NCBI GenBank assembly: GCA_022793815.1
Contig: JAAWDP010000014.1
Coordinates: 21,663 to 85,662 of the forward strand
Direction of reading: 5' to 3'
Source of the DNA: Clostridia bacterium
GTDB lineage: Bacteria; Bacillota; Clostridia; Christensenellales; Pumilibacteraceae
Length of the DNA stretch: 64,000 nucleotides
Part shown: positions 15,523-24,600 of the stretch, in pieces
Layout of the letters: each line of letters begins with the position of its first letter
Numbering within the stretch: position 1 is the stretch's first letter
Notes under the pieces: model-generated
What the model saw: only the letters and a program-made list of their open reading frames with translations
What the model was told of the DNA's origin: nothing
Databases searched by the model: none
Translations under genes and position numbers: made by a program

Positions 15523-18519
15523 ATGAAGAACGCAAACGGTAAAAAAGGACTTGTCGGCATTATAGTGTGGAGCAGTGTTTCGGCATTTGCGGTCGCCTTG
15601 ATAATCGTCGTAAATGTTCTTGCGACTACCGTACTGTACGGTTTGTTCAACCTCGTGTTCAACGGTCCGCGCCCGATGTTTAAGTCGGGCGTGCAGCCGT
15701 ACTATGTTTCGGAATACGACAGCAAAAAAGAAGTTTACAATGCTGCGCGCGATTTCAACGAAACGCTGGCGGGAGAAGGCTTCGTTCTTTTGAAAAACAA
15801 AAACGGCGCGCTTCCGATTAAAACGCCGGAGAGCGACGCCGCGGTGAGCGAAAAACCGAAGGTCAGCGTGTTCGGTAAGAACAGCGTCAACCTTGCTTTC
15901 GGAGGCAGCGGCAGCGGCGGCAACGACGGCAAAAGCGCCGTCGATTTGTACGAGGGCTTGGAAAAAGCGGGATTCGAATACAATCCCACGCTTAAAAAGT
16001 TTTACGAAAGCGAGAAGCAGTCGGGCAAAAAGCGCGAACCGTCGGGCAAGAATCTCGACGACGGCGACACCGTAGTGCTTGCCACTGCGGAAACTCCGCA
16101 GTCCTATTATACGTCGGCTGTGAAAGAAAGTTATGCTCTGTACAAAGACCTCGCGCTTGTGGTAATCACGCGCGTGGGCGGCGAAGGCATGGACATGCCG
16201 CGCACCATGAAGGGGTCGAGCGGTTACAACAAAGAAGACGACCACTTTCTGCAACTCGACAAAAACGAAACCGAAATGCTTGCCGCGGTATGCGCTGCGG
16301 GATTCGAAAAAGTCGCGGTCGTCATAAACGCAAGCGCGGCTATGGAACTCGGCTTTTTGGAAAATCCCGAATACTATGCTTACCGCGAAAATATCGACGC
16401 GGCAATATGGATGGGGTATCCCGGCGATACGGGCTGTCTTGCTCTCGGCAAAATTCTCAACGGCAATATAAATCCTTCGGGACGCACGGTGGATACTTAC
16501 GCATACGATTTGAAACAGAACCCCACCTGGAACAATTTCGGCGACAACCTGATAACGGGCAATCCCCAAAAGGGCATAATCGGCGGCGACGAATATTCTG
16601 TTGACGGTAAACCCGAACTGTACTATTTCGTCGATTACGAAGAAGGCGTTTACGTGGGCTACCGTTATTACGAAACAAGAGGCGCGGACGACGAAAATTG
16701 GTACGCGCAAAACGTGGTCTACCCGTTCGGTTACGGACTCTCTTATACGGATTTCTCCTGGAAAATCAAGGACTGCGCGTCCGTAGAAAATAAGATTGTC
16801 GTGATGGACGAAAAATACGAAATCGAAATAGAAGTAACGAACAGGGGTTCGGTTGCGGGCAAAGACGTCGTTCAGCTTTACGGACACGCACCGTATATTG
16901 CGGGCGAGATAGAAAAGCCCGAAACCGTGCTGCTCGATTTTGCCAAAACTTCATTGATAGAGCCCGGCAAAAGCGATACGGTAACGCTTACGTTCGACCC
17001 GTACTACCTCGCGTCTTACGACTATAAGGATATGAACCGAAACGGAGTCAAGGGCTTCGAATTGGATGCGGGCGACTATGCGCTCTACGTATCGCACAAT
17101 TCCCACGACAAAGAGTTTACGATACCGTTTAAAGTCGATGCGGGCGGAATCCAATACCGCAAAGACCCCGTAACGAAATACGACGTCGTGAACCGTTACA
17201 CCGATTGCGAAAACGCGGCTTTCGATTCCGATACGCAACTCAGCGTCGTATTGTCGCGCAACGATTGGGAAGGAACTTGGCCCACGCCGCCTACCGATGC
17301 CGAGCGCAGCGTTACAAAAGAATTCATAGCCACGCTTGCCGACGTCACGACAAACAATCCCGTCGATTTTTCGGATGCCGAAATGCCTTGGACGGGAGAG
17401 AAAGGAGACATGATTCTCCGCGACTTGACCGAGGACGGCGACGGGGGTATAGTCGGCGACAAGGGCGACGGAATTCCGTTTGTCAACTATAATGACGAAC
17501 GCTGGGATTTACTGCTCGACCAGATGACCGATGCTGAAATGATAAACACTTACGGTTATGCGGCATACAAGATTGACCGCATGGATTCGATAGGTCTGCC
17601 GATAGTCAACTGCGCGGACGGGCCCGTCGGCTGGACGTGTTTCATGAATAAATCCGTGTTTTATTCTACATGCAGTTACGTGGCGCAGATTGTCGTCGGT
17701 GCTACTTGGAACAGCGACCTCGTTTACGGCTTCGGCGCAATGGTCGGCGAAGAGGGCTTGGTCGGCGACAAGAAAATGGGGCTTCCGTACAGCGGCTGGT
17801 ACGCTCCCGGAGTGAACATTCACCGCAGCGCGTTCGGCGGCAGAAACTTCGAATATTTCTCCGAAGACCCGATTCTTTCCGGCAAACTGGCGGCGGCACA
17901 GGTCGGCGGCGTACAGTCGAAAGGCTCGTTTGCATTCGTCAAGCACTTTGCATTGAATGAACAGGAAACGCACCGTTCCATTTCGGGCGACTGCTCGTGG
18001 GTGACGGAACAGGCAATGCGCGAAATCTTTTTGCGTCCGTTCGAAATAACCGTGAAAGACGGCGGCACGCGCGCGATAATGAGTTCTTTCAACCGTATCG
18101 GCACGCGCTGGACAGGCGGCGATTACAGACTGCTTACCGAGATACTCCGCAACGAATGGGGTTTCAACGGGTGCGTGCTGTGCGATTTCAATACAATACC
18201 CGAGTATATGGACAGCAGACAAATGGCTTATGCCGGCGGCGATTTGAATCTTGCCACTTTGCCCGTTCATTGGGCGGATACCCAGTCCGCCGCGGATATG
18301 TCGGTGCTTAGAAAGTGCATGAAAAACGTCTGCTATACGGTGGTCAATTCCAACGTAATGAACAAAGTGGTAATAGGTTACAAACTGCCGCTTTGGGAAG
18401 AACTCATGTACATCGCCGACGCGCTCGTTTGCGCCGCGATAGCGGTATGGGGCGTATTCGTTTGGAAAAAATTCGTTTGCGGCTTAATCAACGGAAAAAG
18501 AAAGCCGAAAACCCCATAG
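15523..18519 (+). CDS. Membrane-anchored, domain-permuted GH3 glycoside hydrolase (GH3-3)
   Basis: 998 residues with an N-terminal membrane segment (about 8-40) and a C-terminal one (about 960-985). Permuted GH3 order: FVLLKNKNGALPI, NPSGRTVDTY and YPFGYGLSYTDFSW in the first half, an Fn3-like VTNRGSVAGKDVVQLYG, then the barrel with NCADGPVGW, GGRNFEYFSEDP, VKHFALNEQETHR and GFNGCVLCDFN. D888 is the predicted nucleophile. Of the five paralogues this one keeps the most canonical GH3 active-site motifs. It is the last gene of cluster 1, and a strong terminator follows at 18569. Confidence 0.9.
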   Translation: MKNANGKKGLVGIIVWSSVSAFAVALIIVVNVLATTVLYGLFNLVFNGPRPMFKSGVQPYYVSEYDSKKEVYNAARDFNETLAGEGFVLLKNKNGALPIKTPESDAAVSEKPKVSVFGKNSVNLAFGGSGSGGNDGKSAVDLYEGLEKAGFEYNPTLKKFYESEKQSGKKREPSGKNLDDGDTVVLATAETPQSYYTSAVKESYALYKDLALVVITRVGGEGMDMPRTMKGSSGYNKEDDHFLQLDKNETEMLAAVCAAGFEKVAVVINASAAMELGFLENPEYYAYRENIDAAIWMGYPGDTGCLALGKILNGNINPSGRTVDTYAYDLKQNPTWNNFGDNLITGNPQKGIIGGDEYSVDGKPELYYFVDYEEGVYVGYRYYETRGADDENWYAQNVVYPFGYGLSYTDFSWKIKDCASVENKIVVMDEKYEIEIEVTNRGSVAGKDVVQLYGHAPYIAGEIEKPETVLLDFAKTSLIEPGKSDTVTLTFDPYYLASYDYKDMNRNGVKGFELDAGDYALYVSHNSHDKEFTIPFKVDAGGIQYRKDPVTKYDVVNRYTDCENAAFDSDTQLSVVLSRNDWEGTWPTPPTDAERSVTKEFIATLADVTTNNPVDFSDAEMPWTGEKGDMILRDLTEDGDGGIVGDKGDGIPFVNYNDERWDLLLDQMTDAEMINTYGYAAYKIDRMDSIGLPIVNCADGPVGWTCFMNKSVFYSTCSYVAQIVVGATWNSDLVYGFGAMVGEEGLVGDKKMGLPYSGWYAPGVNIHRSAFGGRNFEYFSEDPILSGKLAAAQVGGVQSKGSFAFVKHFALNEQETHRSISGDCSWVTEQAMREIFLRPFEITVKDGGTRAIMSSFNRIGTRWTGGDYRLLTEILRNEWGFNGCVLCDFNTIPEYMDSRQMAYAGGDLNLATLPVHWADTQSAADMSVLRKCMKNVCYTVVNSNVMNKVVIGYKLPLWEELMYIADALVCAAIAVWGVFVWKKFVCGLINGKRKPKTP

Positions 18520-18568
18520 CGTCCGATTCGGCATCAAACGGCTGATACGGGCAGTAAAACAGACATAA

Positions 18569-18616
18569 AACGACAGACGTTTCGGCAAAGCGTCTGTCGT
18601 TTCCGTTTTTTGTATA
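18569..18616 (+). terminator. Terminator of glycosidase cluster 1
   Basis: Perfect 11-bp stem (aacgacagacg at 18569-18579 with cgtctgtcgtt at 18591-18601), then ttccgtttttt. Confidence 0.88.
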
Positions 18617-18628
18617 CCGCCGAAACAC

Positions 18629-18657
18629 TTGCTTTTTCGCCGTTTTTGCCGTATAAT
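18629..18657 (+). promoter_or_regulatory. Promoter of the Rho-like/pheA/secA operon
   Basis: TTGCTT (18629-18634), 17-bp spacer, TATAAT (18652-18657). The start near 18664 excludes the upstream ATG at 18660 as initiation codon of the Rho-like gene. Confidence 0.7.
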
Positions 18658-18698
18658 AAATGAAGTCTGTTTTGATTATTTCTTTCTCGGAGGTGACT

Positions 18699-19922
18699 AT
18701 GACTTTCAAAATATACTCAATGTCGGAAATTCGGGGTATTCCCATAGGTTCTCTCCGTGAATTCGCAAAAGAAATAGGTGTAAAAGGACCTACGACAATG
18801 CCGAAAGAAGCGCTGGAAAATGCGGTATACGTGCGCCTCAAAGAAATAGAAGAGAGCCGTAAAGCGCCGTCCGAACTTATGCACGGCAAAAGCCGCGCCG
18901 AAATTTTGGACAAGTCATTGGTTACCGAAAACGACCGTGAAAAATTCGACCCGTATTCGCCGAAGCGAACGACGGCGGGTTTGGAAACGGTGACGGGACG
19001 TTTCCGCCCGTATGTAAGCGGAGACGGAATAATCAGCGTAAGACTCCTTCCGACAAGCGAGGACGTATTTGTAAACAGCGGTTTTGTGGAAAGCGCGCAG
19101 CTCAAATACGGAGACAAAGTGGAGGGTCGCTTTGCTGTCAGTGAAGAATCTTCTCTCAAAATCCTCGCGGAAATAGTCAAAGTAAACGACAGAGACGTGA
19201 GCGAACCTCGCAGACCCGATTTGAATTCCGTGGAAAGATTCATCCCCGACGAGCCTTTGGGGCTTTGGAGCGTGCATAACGATATAAGAGCGCTTGCGCT
19301 TGCCGCGCCGCTCAAAAAAGGCTGGCGGGTTCTCGTCACGCACGATTTCACCGTATCCACGGAAGATTTTTCTTTGCGTCTTGCCGCAGATCTCAAAGAG
19401 CGCGGATACGAAGTAATCACGCTTTGTTTGGGCGTCGCTCCCGAGAAAGAGTCGATAATGGCGGAGGCAGGCGCGGATTCGTGTCTGTTTGACGTCGAGG
19501 AAAAATTCGTTCGGGCGGCTGTCGAACTGGCTTCCCAGTCCGCATGCCGTATCGCGGAAGAGGGAGGAGACGCGGCTGTCGTTATCGACGGCATAGAAAA
19601 CTGCGACGACAATCTTCTGATACGCAAGCTGTTTGCCAATGCCTGCAAAACCGATAAGGGCAGCGTCACGGTATTCGTGACGGCAAACACGGATATAATG
19701 GAAAAAAGAGATATCGGTTTGTTGAGAGCGGCGGCAGACGCCTGTCCCGTGCTGGTAGGCAGAAACCTCGACATAACCGTGGATTACGCCGCCAGCGTAT
19801 TGAAATCCGATTTGCACGACTGTCAGGTGCTCAACCGCTTGCGGTTCATGAGCGCAGAGGCGGCAAGCGCAATAGTCGCAAACTGCGCGTCGCGCGACGA
19901 TGCGGAGCGTCTTTTGAAGTGA
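18699..19922 (+). CDS. Degenerate Rho-type transcription terminator homologue (predicted ATPase-dead)
   Basis: 407 residues from the ATG at 18699, which has a perfect ggaggtga site. The upstream ATG lies before the predicted transcription start. Rho-like architecture: N-terminal SAP-like helices (SLREFAKEIGVKG, about 12-45), an OB/cold-shock-like RNA-binding domain (GRFRPYVSGDG..PTSEDVFVNSGFV..LKYGDKVEG, about 95-165), then the ATPase fold. The Rho P-loop (normally PKAGKT) reads THDFTVSTED. The Walker B region is AVVIDGIENCDDN in place of DSITRLARA. The tail GSVTVFVTANTD and VLKSDLHDCQVL mirrors Rho's GSLTVIATALVD and LKSGTRKEELL. It may bind RNA but probably cannot hydrolyse ATP. Overlaps pheA by GTGA. 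Assignment rests on pattern matching, not a search. Confidence 0.72.
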   Translation: MTFKIYSMSEIRGIPIGSLREFAKEIGVKGPTTMPKEALENAVYVRLKEIEESRKAPSELMHGKSRAEILDKSLVTENDREKFDPYSPKRTTAGLETVTGRFRPYVSGDGIISVRLLPTSEDVFVNSGFVESAQLKYGDKVEGRFAVSEESSLKILAEIVKVNDRDVSEPRRPDLNSVERFIPDEPLGLWSVHNDIRALALAAPLKKGWRVLVTHDFTVSTEDFSLRLAADLKERGYEVITLCLGVAPEKESIMAEAGADSCLFDVEEKFVRAAVELASQSACRIAEEGGDAAVVIDGIENCDDNLLIRKLFANACKTDKGSVTVFVTANTDIMEKRDIGLLRAAADACPVLVGRNLDITVDYAASVLKSDLHDCQVLNRLRFMSAEAASAIVANCASRDDAERLLK

Positions 19923-20728
19923 AAATAGCGTATCTCGGCGACCGATATTCCCACAGCTATGCCGCCAGTCTTTACCTCGCCGACAAAAAATCCGATTTTC
20001 GCGGATACAAAAGCGTATCGGACGCGGCACAGGCGGTTATGGAAGGCGAGTGCGATATGTGCGTGCTTCCGTCGGAAAACAGTGTAGAAGGAGCCGTAAC
20101 CGCCACCGAGGATATTCTGCTCGAAAAACCGCTGTACATCCGTTCGCGCGTAGCGCTTCCCATACATCACTGTTTCGTGACGAAAGGGAATGTGCCTTTC
20201 GGCGTTATAGAAACGGTATATTCTCATCCGCAGGCGCTGGCGCAATGCTCTCTTTGGCTGAAAACCAATGTTCCGCAGGCGAAAACCGTTTCCGTCTATT
20301 CCACGAGTTATGCGCTCGGTTTGATAAAGAGCGAAAACGAAGCGGCGGTGGCGGCAAGCGCAGGCGAAAATGCGACGGAAGCCGCGAGAAACATAGAGGA
20401 CTACGGCAATAATACGACCCGCTTTCTTCTCGTCTCGAAAGAATGTTTGACCGAAGGTCGGCGCGCGTCCGTTATATTCGGAGCGGAAAACCGTCCGGGC
20501 GGACTGCTGGACATGCTAGAACTGTTGGCGCACGCAGGTGTAAACATGACGCGTATTCAGTCCCGCCCTTCGAAAACGGGACTCGGCGATTACAGATTTT
20601 TCGCGGACTTTACTTTGCCCGACATCCGCGGCAACGAAGCGCTCGCTTGCGTTACGGATTCGTTGAAAAAAGCGGCGGCGTACTTCAAGTTTTTGGGCAG
20701 ATACGACGATATATTTATGGAGGCTTAA
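19919..20728 (+). CDS. pheA: Prephenate dehydratase
   Basis: 269 residues, GTG start overlapping the previous stop by four bases. Converts prephenate to phenylpyruvate in phenylalanine synthesis. Residues 1-180 form the dehydratase domain (YLGDRYSHSYAA, LPSENSVEGAV, and the catalytic-region motif NTTRFLLVS). Residues 190-269 form an ACT regulatory domain with GGLLDMLELLAHAGVNMTRI and the Phe-binding segment QSRPSKTGLGDYRFF (usual form ESRP). This is a monofunctional enzyme without a chorismate mutase domain. Confidence 0.93.
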   Translation: MKIAYLGDRYSHSYAASLYLADKKSDFRGYKSVSDAAQAVMEGECDMCVLPSENSVEGAVTATEDILLEKPLYIRSRVALPIHHCFVTKGNVPFGVIETVYSHPQALAQCSLWLKTNVPQAKTVSVYSTSYALGLIKSENEAAVAASAGENATEAARNIEDYGNNTTRFLLVSKECLTEGRRASVIFGAENRPGGLLDMLELLAHAGVNMTRIQSRPSKTGLGDYRFFADFTLPDIRGNEALACVTDSLKKAAAYFKFLGRYDDIFMEA

Positions 20729-20735
20729 CGGCTTT

Positions 20736-23435
20736 ATGGGATTGATTTCTTTTATTACAGGCAGCGATAACCGCAAACACGTCAAAAAACTCAACGCGCT
20801 TGCGGACAAAGCGGAGAAATTTGCGGATGTTTACGCCGCAATGAGCGACGACGAACTCAAAGAACAGACTCCGCTGTTTAAACGGCGCTTGCAGGAAAAC
20901 TACGAAACTCTCGACGACATCATGCCCGAGGCATACGCGCTTGTGCGCGAAGCGGCATGGCGCGTTCTCGGCATGAAACACTTTCATGTGCAGCTTATGG
21001 GCGGTATCTGCCTGCATCAGGGCAGAATAGCGGAAATGCGCACGGGCGAAGGCAAAACGCTGGTTTCCACGCTTCCCGCCTATCTCAACGCACTGACGGG
21101 CAAAGGCGTGCACATAGTCACCGTCAACGATTACCTTGCGCGACGCGACGCGGAATGGATGGGCAAAGTTCACCGCTTTTTGGGACTCAGCGTCGGTGTG
21201 GCGGTTGCGGGCATGAACCCCGAAGAAAAACGCGCGGCTTACAATTGCGACATAACCTATGCGACGAATAACGAACTCGGCTTCGATTATCTGCGCGACA
21301 ACATGGTCATTCATAAAGAGGACAAGGTTCAGCGCGAACTCAATTACGCGATAATCGACGAAGTGGACTCGATACTCATAGACGAGGCGCGCACACCGCT
21401 CATTATTTCCGGCAGAGGCAGCAAGTCCGGCGACGCATACGTTTCCGCAAACCGTTTCGCAAAGACGCTCAAACGCGACCTCGACTATGAAATAGACGAG
21501 AAGAAAAAGGCGATTAACCTTACCGACGACGGCATCACGAAAGCCGAAAAATATTTCGGTGTCGAAAATCTTACGGATATCGAAAATACCGAATTAAACC
21601 ATTATATAAACAATGCAATCCGCGCCCACTATATCATGAAGCGCGATACGGATTACATCGTAAACGACGGCGAAGTCATCATAGTCGACGAGTTTACGGG
21701 ACGACTTATGATAGGACGCCGTTACAGCGACGGACTGCATCAGGCAATCGAAGCGAAAGAAAACGTCCGCATTCAGAACGAAAACAAGACGCTTGCCACA
21801 ATCACATTCCAAAACTATTTCCGTCTTTACAAAAAGCTCAGCGGCATGACGGGTACGGCAAAGACGGAGGAAAGCGAATTCCGCGGTATCTACGGACTGG
21901 ACGTCGTGGTGATTCCGCCCAACCTTCCTTCGCAGCGTGTCGACGAAAACGACCAGGTTTACAAAACCGTTGCGGGCAAACTGCGCGCGGTCGTTGCGGA
22001 CATCGAAGAATGTTATCAGCGCGGTCAGCCCGTGCTTGTCGGCACCACCACCGTGGAAAAGAGCGAAGAGCTGTCGCACATGCTCAGAAACGACCGTATA
22101 CCTCATACGGTGCTCAATGCCAAGAACCACGAAAAAGAAGCCGAAATAGTCGCGCAGGCAGGTAAACTGAAAGCCGTAACCATAGCAACAAACATGGCGG
22201 GTCGCGGTACCGACATCATGCTCGGCGGCAATGCCGAATATCTCGCGAAACAGCGTATGCGTAACGACGGCGTGCCCGAAGAAGAAATTTCTTACGCCAC
22301 GTCCTACTTCAACACCACGGACGAAAAGGTGCTTGCGGCGCGTGCAAGATACAAAGCGCTTTACGACGAGTACAAAGTGGGTACGGACGCCGAAAAGGAG
22401 CAAGTGCTTGCGGTAGGCGGATTGCGCATTATCGGCACCGAGCGTCACGAGTCGCGCCGTATCGACAACCAGCTGCGCGGACGTGCGGGACGTCAGGGCG
22501 ATATGGGTTCTTCGATTTTCTACCTGTCCATGGAAGACGACGTAGTGCGTCTGTTCGGCGGCGACAGAATGAAAAGAATAGCCGAAATGTTCCACATCGA
22601 CGAGGACACGCCGTTCGCTATGGGACTGCTCACCAAGCAGATAGCCAACGCGCAGCGCAACATAGAAGGACGCAACTATTCGATACGTAAAATGGTGCTC
22701 GAATACGACGACGTCATGAACAAGCAGCGCGAAATCATTTACACCGAACGCAACAAAGTTCTTATGGGCGAAAGCGTGCACGAGGATATAGACGAGATGA
22801 TTCACGACCGCGTGAATATCGTCGTGGATGCGTATACCGACCCCAAGACGGACTGGGACGAGTGGGACTGGCAGGAACTCAATAAGGAAATCGAACGCAA
22901 GCTGATTCCCGGCGACCCCGCGTTCCTCACAGAAGAACGCCTTAAAAACTGGGCGCTGCCCGAAATAAAAGAACAGGTTTACGGCGGAATGATGACCTAT
23001 TACAATCAGAAAATAGATATGGCGAAGGAAGCCGGTATCGACTTTTCCGAGATAGAGCGCGTCATAATGCTGAAAGTCGTCGACGCGAAATGGATGGACC
23101 ACATCGACGCTATGGACGCGTTGCGCCGCGGGATAGGACTCAAAGCCTACGGTCAGCAGGACCCCGTAATCGCATATAAGAGAGAAGGATTCGAAATGTT
23201 CGAGGACATGACGGACCGAATCCGCGAAGAAACGGTCATGCTTATGATGCGTGTAAATATAGAAAAAGCCCCTACGCGCGAAGAAAGCAAAGTGGAAATC
23301 GTGTCCATGTCCGCAGGCGGTCAGACCGAGCGCGTAGCCAAAAAACCCGATGTGGCGGAAAAGAAACCCGGCAGAAACGAGCCGTGTCCCTGCGGCAGCG
23401 GAAAGAAGTATAAAAACTGCTGCGGCAGAAATTAA
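20736..23435 (+). CDS. secA: Preprotein translocase ATPase SecA
   Basis: 899 residues, normal for the family. Motor that drives secretory proteins through SecYEG at the cytoplasmic face. Seen: Walker A region MRTGEGKTL (about residue 101), VNDYLARRD, DEVDSILIDEARTPLIISG, AGRGTDI, and the RGRAGRQGD motif. The C-terminus carries the zinc-binding SEC-C motif CPCGSGKKYKNCC. ggagg lies 17 bp before the ATG. Followed by prfB, an arrangement common in Firmicutes. Confidence 0.98.
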   Translation: MGLISFITGSDNRKHVKKLNALADKAEKFADVYAAMSDDELKEQTPLFKRRLQENYETLDDIMPEAYALVREAAWRVLGMKHFHVQLMGGICLHQGRIAEMRTGEGKTLVSTLPAYLNALTGKGVHIVTVNDYLARRDAEWMGKVHRFLGLSVGVAVAGMNPEEKRAAYNCDITYATNNELGFDYLRDNMVIHKEDKVQRELNYAIIDEVDSILIDEARTPLIISGRGSKSGDAYVSANRFAKTLKRDLDYEIDEKKKAINLTDDGITKAEKYFGVENLTDIENTELNHYINNAIRAHYIMKRDTDYIVNDGEVIIVDEFTGRLMIGRRYSDGLHQAIEAKENVRIQNENKTLATITFQNYFRLYKKLSGMTGTAKTEESEFRGIYGLDVVVIPPNLPSQRVDENDQVYKTVAGKLRAVVADIEECYQRGQPVLVGTTTVEKSEELSHMLRNDRIPHTVLNAKNHEKEAEIVAQAGKLKAVTIATNMAGRGTDIMLGGNAEYLAKQRMRNDGVPEEEISYATSYFNTTDEKVLAARARYKALYDEYKVGTDAEKEQVLAVGGLRIIGTERHESRRIDNQLRGRAGRQGDMGSSIFYLSMEDDVVRLFGGDRMKRIAEMFHIDEDTPFAMGLLTKQIANAQRNIEGRNYSIRKMVLEYDDVMNKQREIIYTERNKVLMGESVHEDIDEMIHDRVNIVVDAYTDPKTDWDEWDWQELNKEIERKLIPGDPAFLTEERLKNWALPEIKEQVYGGMMTYYNQKIDMAKEAGIDFSEIERVIMLKVVDAKWMDHIDAMDALRRGIGLKAYGQQDPVIAYKREGFEMFEDMTDRIREETVMLMMRVNIEKAPTREESKVEIVSMSAGGQTERVAKKPDVAEKKPGRNEPCPCGSGKKYKNCCGRN

Positions 23436-23465
23436 AAAGGTTCTTTGTGACGTGTTTTTGAAATT

Positions 23466-24566
23466 ATGCTGATATTGGACGATATAAAACTGAAATACAA
23501 GGAACTCAAAGAGAAGTTCGATACGTGTGCTGCGGCGGTCGATTTGACCGCTTTGAAGTCGCGCAGAGAAGAGGTCGATAAATTGCAGCAGGACCCCAAC
23601 CTTTACAGCGATTTGAAACGGGCGCAGGCGCTCGGAAGCGAGGCGAAATACCTCGATACTAAAATCGCTCTTGTGGAAAAACTCGGCGGCGGCTTGGACG
23701 AAGTAAAAGAATTTATCGAGCTCGCCGAAGCCGAAGACGACGAGGGCATAGTGAGCGAAATAGAAAGCTCTCTTTCTTCGCTGGACGGCGAGATAGAGCA
23801 GTTTCATTTGCAGACACTTCTCAAAGGCGAATACGACCGCAACAGCGCGGTGCTTACATTGCACGCGGGCGCCGGCGGAACGGAAGCGCAGGACTGGGTG
23901 TCCATGCTTTACCGAATGTACCGCATGTACAGCGAGAAACAGGGATTTTCTCTCGAAGAACTCGACTACCTCGCAGGCGACGAAGCAGGCATAAAAAGCG
24001 TTACCTTCGCCGTGCGCGGAGTCAATGCTTACGGCTATCTCAAAGCCGAAAAGGGCGTGCACAGACTTGTGCGCATATCGCCGTTCGATTCGAACGCACG
24101 CCGTCATACTTCGTTCGCCTCGCTGGAAGTAATGCCGGAAATAGAGGGCGAAACCGAAATCAAAATACGTCCCGAGGACCTTAAAATAGACACGTACCGA
24201 AGCGGCGGCGCGGGCGGACAGCACGTAAACAAAACCGATAGCGCGGTAAGAATAACGCATATCCCGACGGGCATAGTCGTGCAGTGCCAGAACGAACGCA
24301 GTCAGATTCAAAACAGAGAAACGGCAATGCGTCTGCTTATGGGCAAACTCGTCGAACAAAAAGAGCGTGAGAACGCTGACAAACAAAGCGAAATAAAGGG
24401 TGAAATCAAAAAAATAGAATGGGGCAGCCAAATCCGCTCATACGTTTTCCAACCTTATACTCTCGTCAAAGACCACCGCACGGGTTACGAAGAACCCGAC
24501 ATTCAATCGGTTATGAACGGTGAAATAGAAGAGTTCGTTTTCGACTATCTCCGTAAATCCTCTTAG
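23466..24566 (+). CDS. prfB: Peptide chain release factor 2
   Basis: 366 residues in one uninterrupted frame. Recognises UAA/UGA and triggers peptide release. The GGQ motif is in RSGGAGGQHVNK, and the class-specific anticodon-like tripeptide SPF is in VRISPFDSNARRHTSF, which separates RF2 from RF1. Many bacterial prfB genes need a +1 programmed frameshift near codon 25; here the N-terminus aligns without one, and an in-frame TGA at 23448-23450 lies upstream of the ATG, so no longer form exists. The ribosome-binding site is weak (aaagg, about 25 bp away). Confidence 0.95.
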   Translation: MLILDDIKLKYKELKEKFDTCAAAVDLTALKSRREEVDKLQQDPNLYSDLKRAQALGSEAKYLDTKIALVEKLGGGLDEVKEFIELAEAEDDEGIVSEIESSLSSLDGEIEQFHLQTLLKGEYDRNSAVLTLHAGAGGTEAQDWVSMLYRMYRMYSEKQGFSLEELDYLAGDEAGIKSVTFAVRGVNAYGYLKAEKGVHRLVRISPFDSNARRHTSFASLEVMPEIEGETEIKIRPEDLKIDTYRSGGAGGQHVNKTDSAVRITHIPTGIVVQCQNERSQIQNRETAMRLLMGKLVEQKERENADKQSEIKGEIKKIEWGSQIRSYVFQPYTLVKDHRTGYEEPDIQSVMNGEIEEFVFDYLRKSS

Positions 24567-24600
24567 GTAAAAAAGCACACTTGCGCAAAAGGCATAAGAA

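Noticed and set aside
18660..18698. Earlier ATG as start of the Rho-like gene
   Set aside because: It lies upstream of the predicted transcription start and has no ribosome-binding site, whereas 18699 has a perfect one.
23436..23465. A prfB frameshift site (cttTG-like sequence near 23442)
   Set aside because: The RF2 frame is continuous from the ATG and the upstream in-frame TGA is outside the coding region; no SD-CUUUGA arrangement is present.
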